Assembly: GCF_021130785.1 (NCBI RefSeq)
Contig: NC_060215.1
Coordinates: 71,183,501-71,247,500, forward strand
Reading direction: 5' to 3'
DNA: 64,000 nucleotides
DNA from: Homalodisca vitripennis
Taxonomy: Eukaryota; Arthropoda; Insecta; Hemiptera; Cicadellidae
Shown: positions 49,684-64,000 of the stretch, piece after piece
How the letters are laid out: each line of letters opens with the position of its first letter
Numbering within the stretch: the stretch's first letter is position 1
Position numbers and translations under genes: made by a program
The notes under the pieces: generated by a model
What the model was told of the DNA's origin: nothing
Database searches by the model: none
The model's input: the letters and a program-made list of their open reading frames with translations, nothing else

Positions 49684-50430
49684 TATCCAAAAAGTAAGTT
49701 TTCCTGATTCTTACACCCCAAGCTCTGAGTATTTTATTAAGAGTGTTGGTATCAGAGTGTGGCCTTGAACTGGCGGATTCATCCTATATAACAGTAACAA
49801 TGGGGACTTCTCATGTTGCCATCAGTAGTGAAATTTACAGAGTTCTTCATATTTTTATTTAAAAAATAAAACCATGGTAAATAATTATGTAGTAAATGTA
49901 GTTTTATGACAATAGAATAATGCCAATTCAAATAGTTCATTGATTTTCATAATGGTGAGTGTAGTGGTATAGCAATGATCTCTTATTATGAGGACATTGT
50001 CAGTGCTGTTCAGAACACAAGTACATATAAACAGCTGACAATAGATGACATCCTTGCTGAACAGCTAGATAATACTGAAATCAGCCTTACTTTACTTCAT
50101 AATATCCCTAAAGCCAAGTAAGAATATAATTAAGGAATCAGGTTCGATTATATTCTTTGCTATGAAGGTCTTGATTTGTCAAAAATTTGTCCAAAGTGGT
50201 TACCAAAAATAAAAAGCAATGCATAGAGTCTGCAACACTGTTCCTGGTTCCAACTGATTTCCACCTTTTCCCATCGGTCAAATGTCATCTTGGCTGATAA
50301 CACTTTATGAGTGATGATGAATTGCAATGCACAGTGGATAGTTACGGAATCATTTCGTAATCAGTGCACAAGATGGTATCGACAACATTTTTTGATTGAG
50401 ATAAAAACTAAGTAAAAATAAGGACATTAT
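49684..50430 (+). pseudogene. mariner-like remnant
   Basis: It opens with a mariner-like end (GGTTATCCAAAAAGTAAGTT at about 49681). Degraded frames follow: YKQLTIDDILAEQLDNTEIS with ISLTLLHNI-type text (about 50027-50108), and near the end FHLFPSVKCHLG and SDDELQCTVDSYG, which match the mariner C-terminal order. The catalytic middle is missing and stops are frequent. Confidence 0.55.
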
Positions 50431-51352
50431 AAAAGATGTAAAAATATCATTCTAAAATTTGTTCACATCAGTTTTTACAATTCACGGAAACTTACTTTTT
50501 GGATGCCCAGTTACTTTTGATTATCACAAGAACACAACAACATTGAATGAGTTGTTTGCACATGGATTTTTGAAAAGTATGACAACATTGGAGCTTTGTT
50601 TTCATTTTAAAATATTAAAAGATAACAATGATGATATGACTCCTAGTAACCTCTTGAAAATAATGAAAAGCCTAATAGAGTATGGCTTCTATTTGTTGGA
50701 GGTATTTCATAATTTATATGAATCAGAAGTAGCACATTTGTTATGAACTTATTTAATTATTGACATAGTTTTATTTCTAGAATAAGTAAATATTACTTAT
50801 CTAGTTTTCTTATGGATTTAAAAGGCAATAATGTAAGCTCAAAGTTGTAATAATTACAACTGTTGATAAATAATCACATAATTGAAATTAAACTTGACTG
50901 ATTGTCTTAATAGTGTCACTGCATCTGCAATATATTACTTGTGGATAGTTTTGCCAAGTATATCTTCTTTATAAAACTCTATTATTTATAGAACGGTCTT
51001 ATTCTAAAACGGATTAATATTTAATGCAACTCTCCAGAATTTGCCATGCATATACTGGAAATCATATAGTCACTGTGTCACATTTAACACTATTTGGTAT
51101 ATGTAAAAGTATGAAAATCCTTAGCAAGTATAATGCAGGGAGCCATATAAGCTACAATTCCTCAATTTTGTCAAATAAGTTATAATTTTGGGTAGTTTGT
51201 CCATTTTAACTTTTAACGTTTTGTTGGAGGTAACAAAATAATTTTTATAATTCCTTCTTATTCAATAAAGCAATAAATTTTGTTTAACAAAAAACGTGAT
51301 TTTATACCAGTAATTGTAGACAGCTTAGACACGACACAATAAATGCTGTTGT

Positions 51353-51358
51353 TTTATT
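51353..51358 (-). terminator. Candidate SRPK poly(A) signal
   Basis: AATAAA on the minus strand about 60 bases after the SRPK stop codon. The 3' UTR would be unusually short, so a more distal signal is also possible. Confidence 0.4.
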
Positions 51359-51418
51359 TAGTTCCAGGTATAAATGTAATTGTACAGAGAGCGAGAGCCT
51401 AGAGAGGCGGAGCGGACA

Positions 51419-63479
<12,061 letters not shown>

Positions 63480-64000
63480 AACAAAAATCATGATCGACTC
63501 TTAAGGATAAGCTTTGTAGATGATAATATTTGTGCCATTCTTGAGTTTATTAAATGTGATCACTGGTTAATTGTGGATGAAATTTCATCAGAAGTGTGTA
63601 TCAGCTATCGAAGTGTTCAATCCATAATCACTGATGAGCTCGGTTTCAGAAAAATTAGTGCTCAATGGGTTCCGAGGTTGTTGACTGAAAACCAAAAACA
63701 GGTTAGATTGGAGATTGCTGGAAAGCTTCTGGATCATTTTCATCAAGAATGGGAGGAATTTTTAAAGCACATTGTTACATGCGATGAGACGTGGGTACAC
63801 CACTACACCACCGATCCAAAAATGGCAAGGCAGTGGCCAGTGGCGTAAAAGGATGAAGGTTGCCCTGTAAAAGCCAAAACTTGTCTCTCTGCTGGAAAAG
63901 TCATTGCAACGATTTTTTTGGACTATAGGAGAATTTTATTTGTCGATTTTCTGCATGATCAATGTACAGTGAATGCGGCTTACTATTTTCAGTTGTTACA
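63480..64000 (+). pseudogene. mariner transposase remnant, partial at right edge
   Basis: Plus-strand text follows the mariner order: CISYRSVQSIITDELGFRKI, WVPRLLTENQKQVRLEIAGK, a first catalytic block CDETWVHHYTTDPKMARQW (about 63781), then after a frameshift near 63846 a KVIATIFLDYRRILFVDFL block and NAAYYFQLL. Stops and the frameshift make it inactive. It continues past the window end. Confidence 0.85.

Larger units (their letters stand above)
31491..51352. other. Intergenic region between the 4-TM gene and SRPK
   Basis: About 20 kb in which no host coding exon is recognised. It contains MITEs, foldback elements, LINE remnants, a tandem array and an intact transposon, listed separately. 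The promoter and any 5' UTR exon of the 4-TM gene should be here. Stretches 34.0-35.6, 36.6-40.4, 41.7-44.1 and 48.6-49.6 kb show nothing I can identify. Confidence 0.6.

Overview
The window is AT-rich eukaryotic DNA with long introns, GT-AG splice junctions and many DNA transposons. It is almost certainly from an arthropod and most likely an insect. The mix of mariner, piggyBac, hAT, jockey-like and tRNA-SINE elements would suit a hemipteran, but that is only a guess. No prokaryotic features, CRISPR arrays or viral genes were seen.

Two host genes can be reconstructed, both on the minus strand. (1) A six-coding-exon gene spans about 2.1 to 31.5 kb. Its splice phases all agree and it gives a 320-residue protein with a proline-rich N-terminus, four membrane segments and a short cytoplasmic tail. 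I do not recognise the family. Intron 1 is 17.7 kb and holds many repeats. (2) The 3' half of an SR-protein kinase (SRPK) lies at 51.4 to 61.7 kb. Six exons encode the catalytic loop, a low-complexity spacer, the activation segment and the C-terminal lobe. Its N-lobe exons lie beyond the right edge.

Mobile DNA fills most of the rest. From left to right: a mariner remnant split by a piggyBac-like element with TTAA duplications (1-1803); a piggyBac-type MITE (3.4-3.85 kb); a jockey/CR1-like LINE remnant (11.8-13.4 kb); a 2-kb non-autonomous hAT element with 8-bp target duplications and a palindromic satellite inside (14.3-16.3 kb); an interspersed element with a foldback core (17.2-18.9 kb); tandem repeats (22.9-23.8 kb); two members of one MITE family (28.3-29.0 and 33.5-33.9 kb); a palindromic MITE nested in a foldback element (32.6-33.4 kb); an 880-bp foldback element with two 381-bp arms (35.65-36.53 kb); and two further LINE remnants (40.5-41.6 and 44.2-45.5 kb).

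At 46.17-48.30 kb an intact IS630/Tc1/mariner-group transposon sits inside a 130-bp tandem array. Its transposase has DD82E spacing, its 25-bp inverted ends are perfect and it has a TA duplication. Removing the element plus one TA restores the 130-bp register exactly. Inside the large SRPK intron, at 58.93-60.90 kb, is a second notable transposon. It has 29-bp perfect inverted ends, several subterminal copies of an end-related motif, and a 5'-broken DUF7869-like (RNase H-like) gene. These two elements are the best candidates for less-described biology. The right edge holds a decayed mariner transposase.
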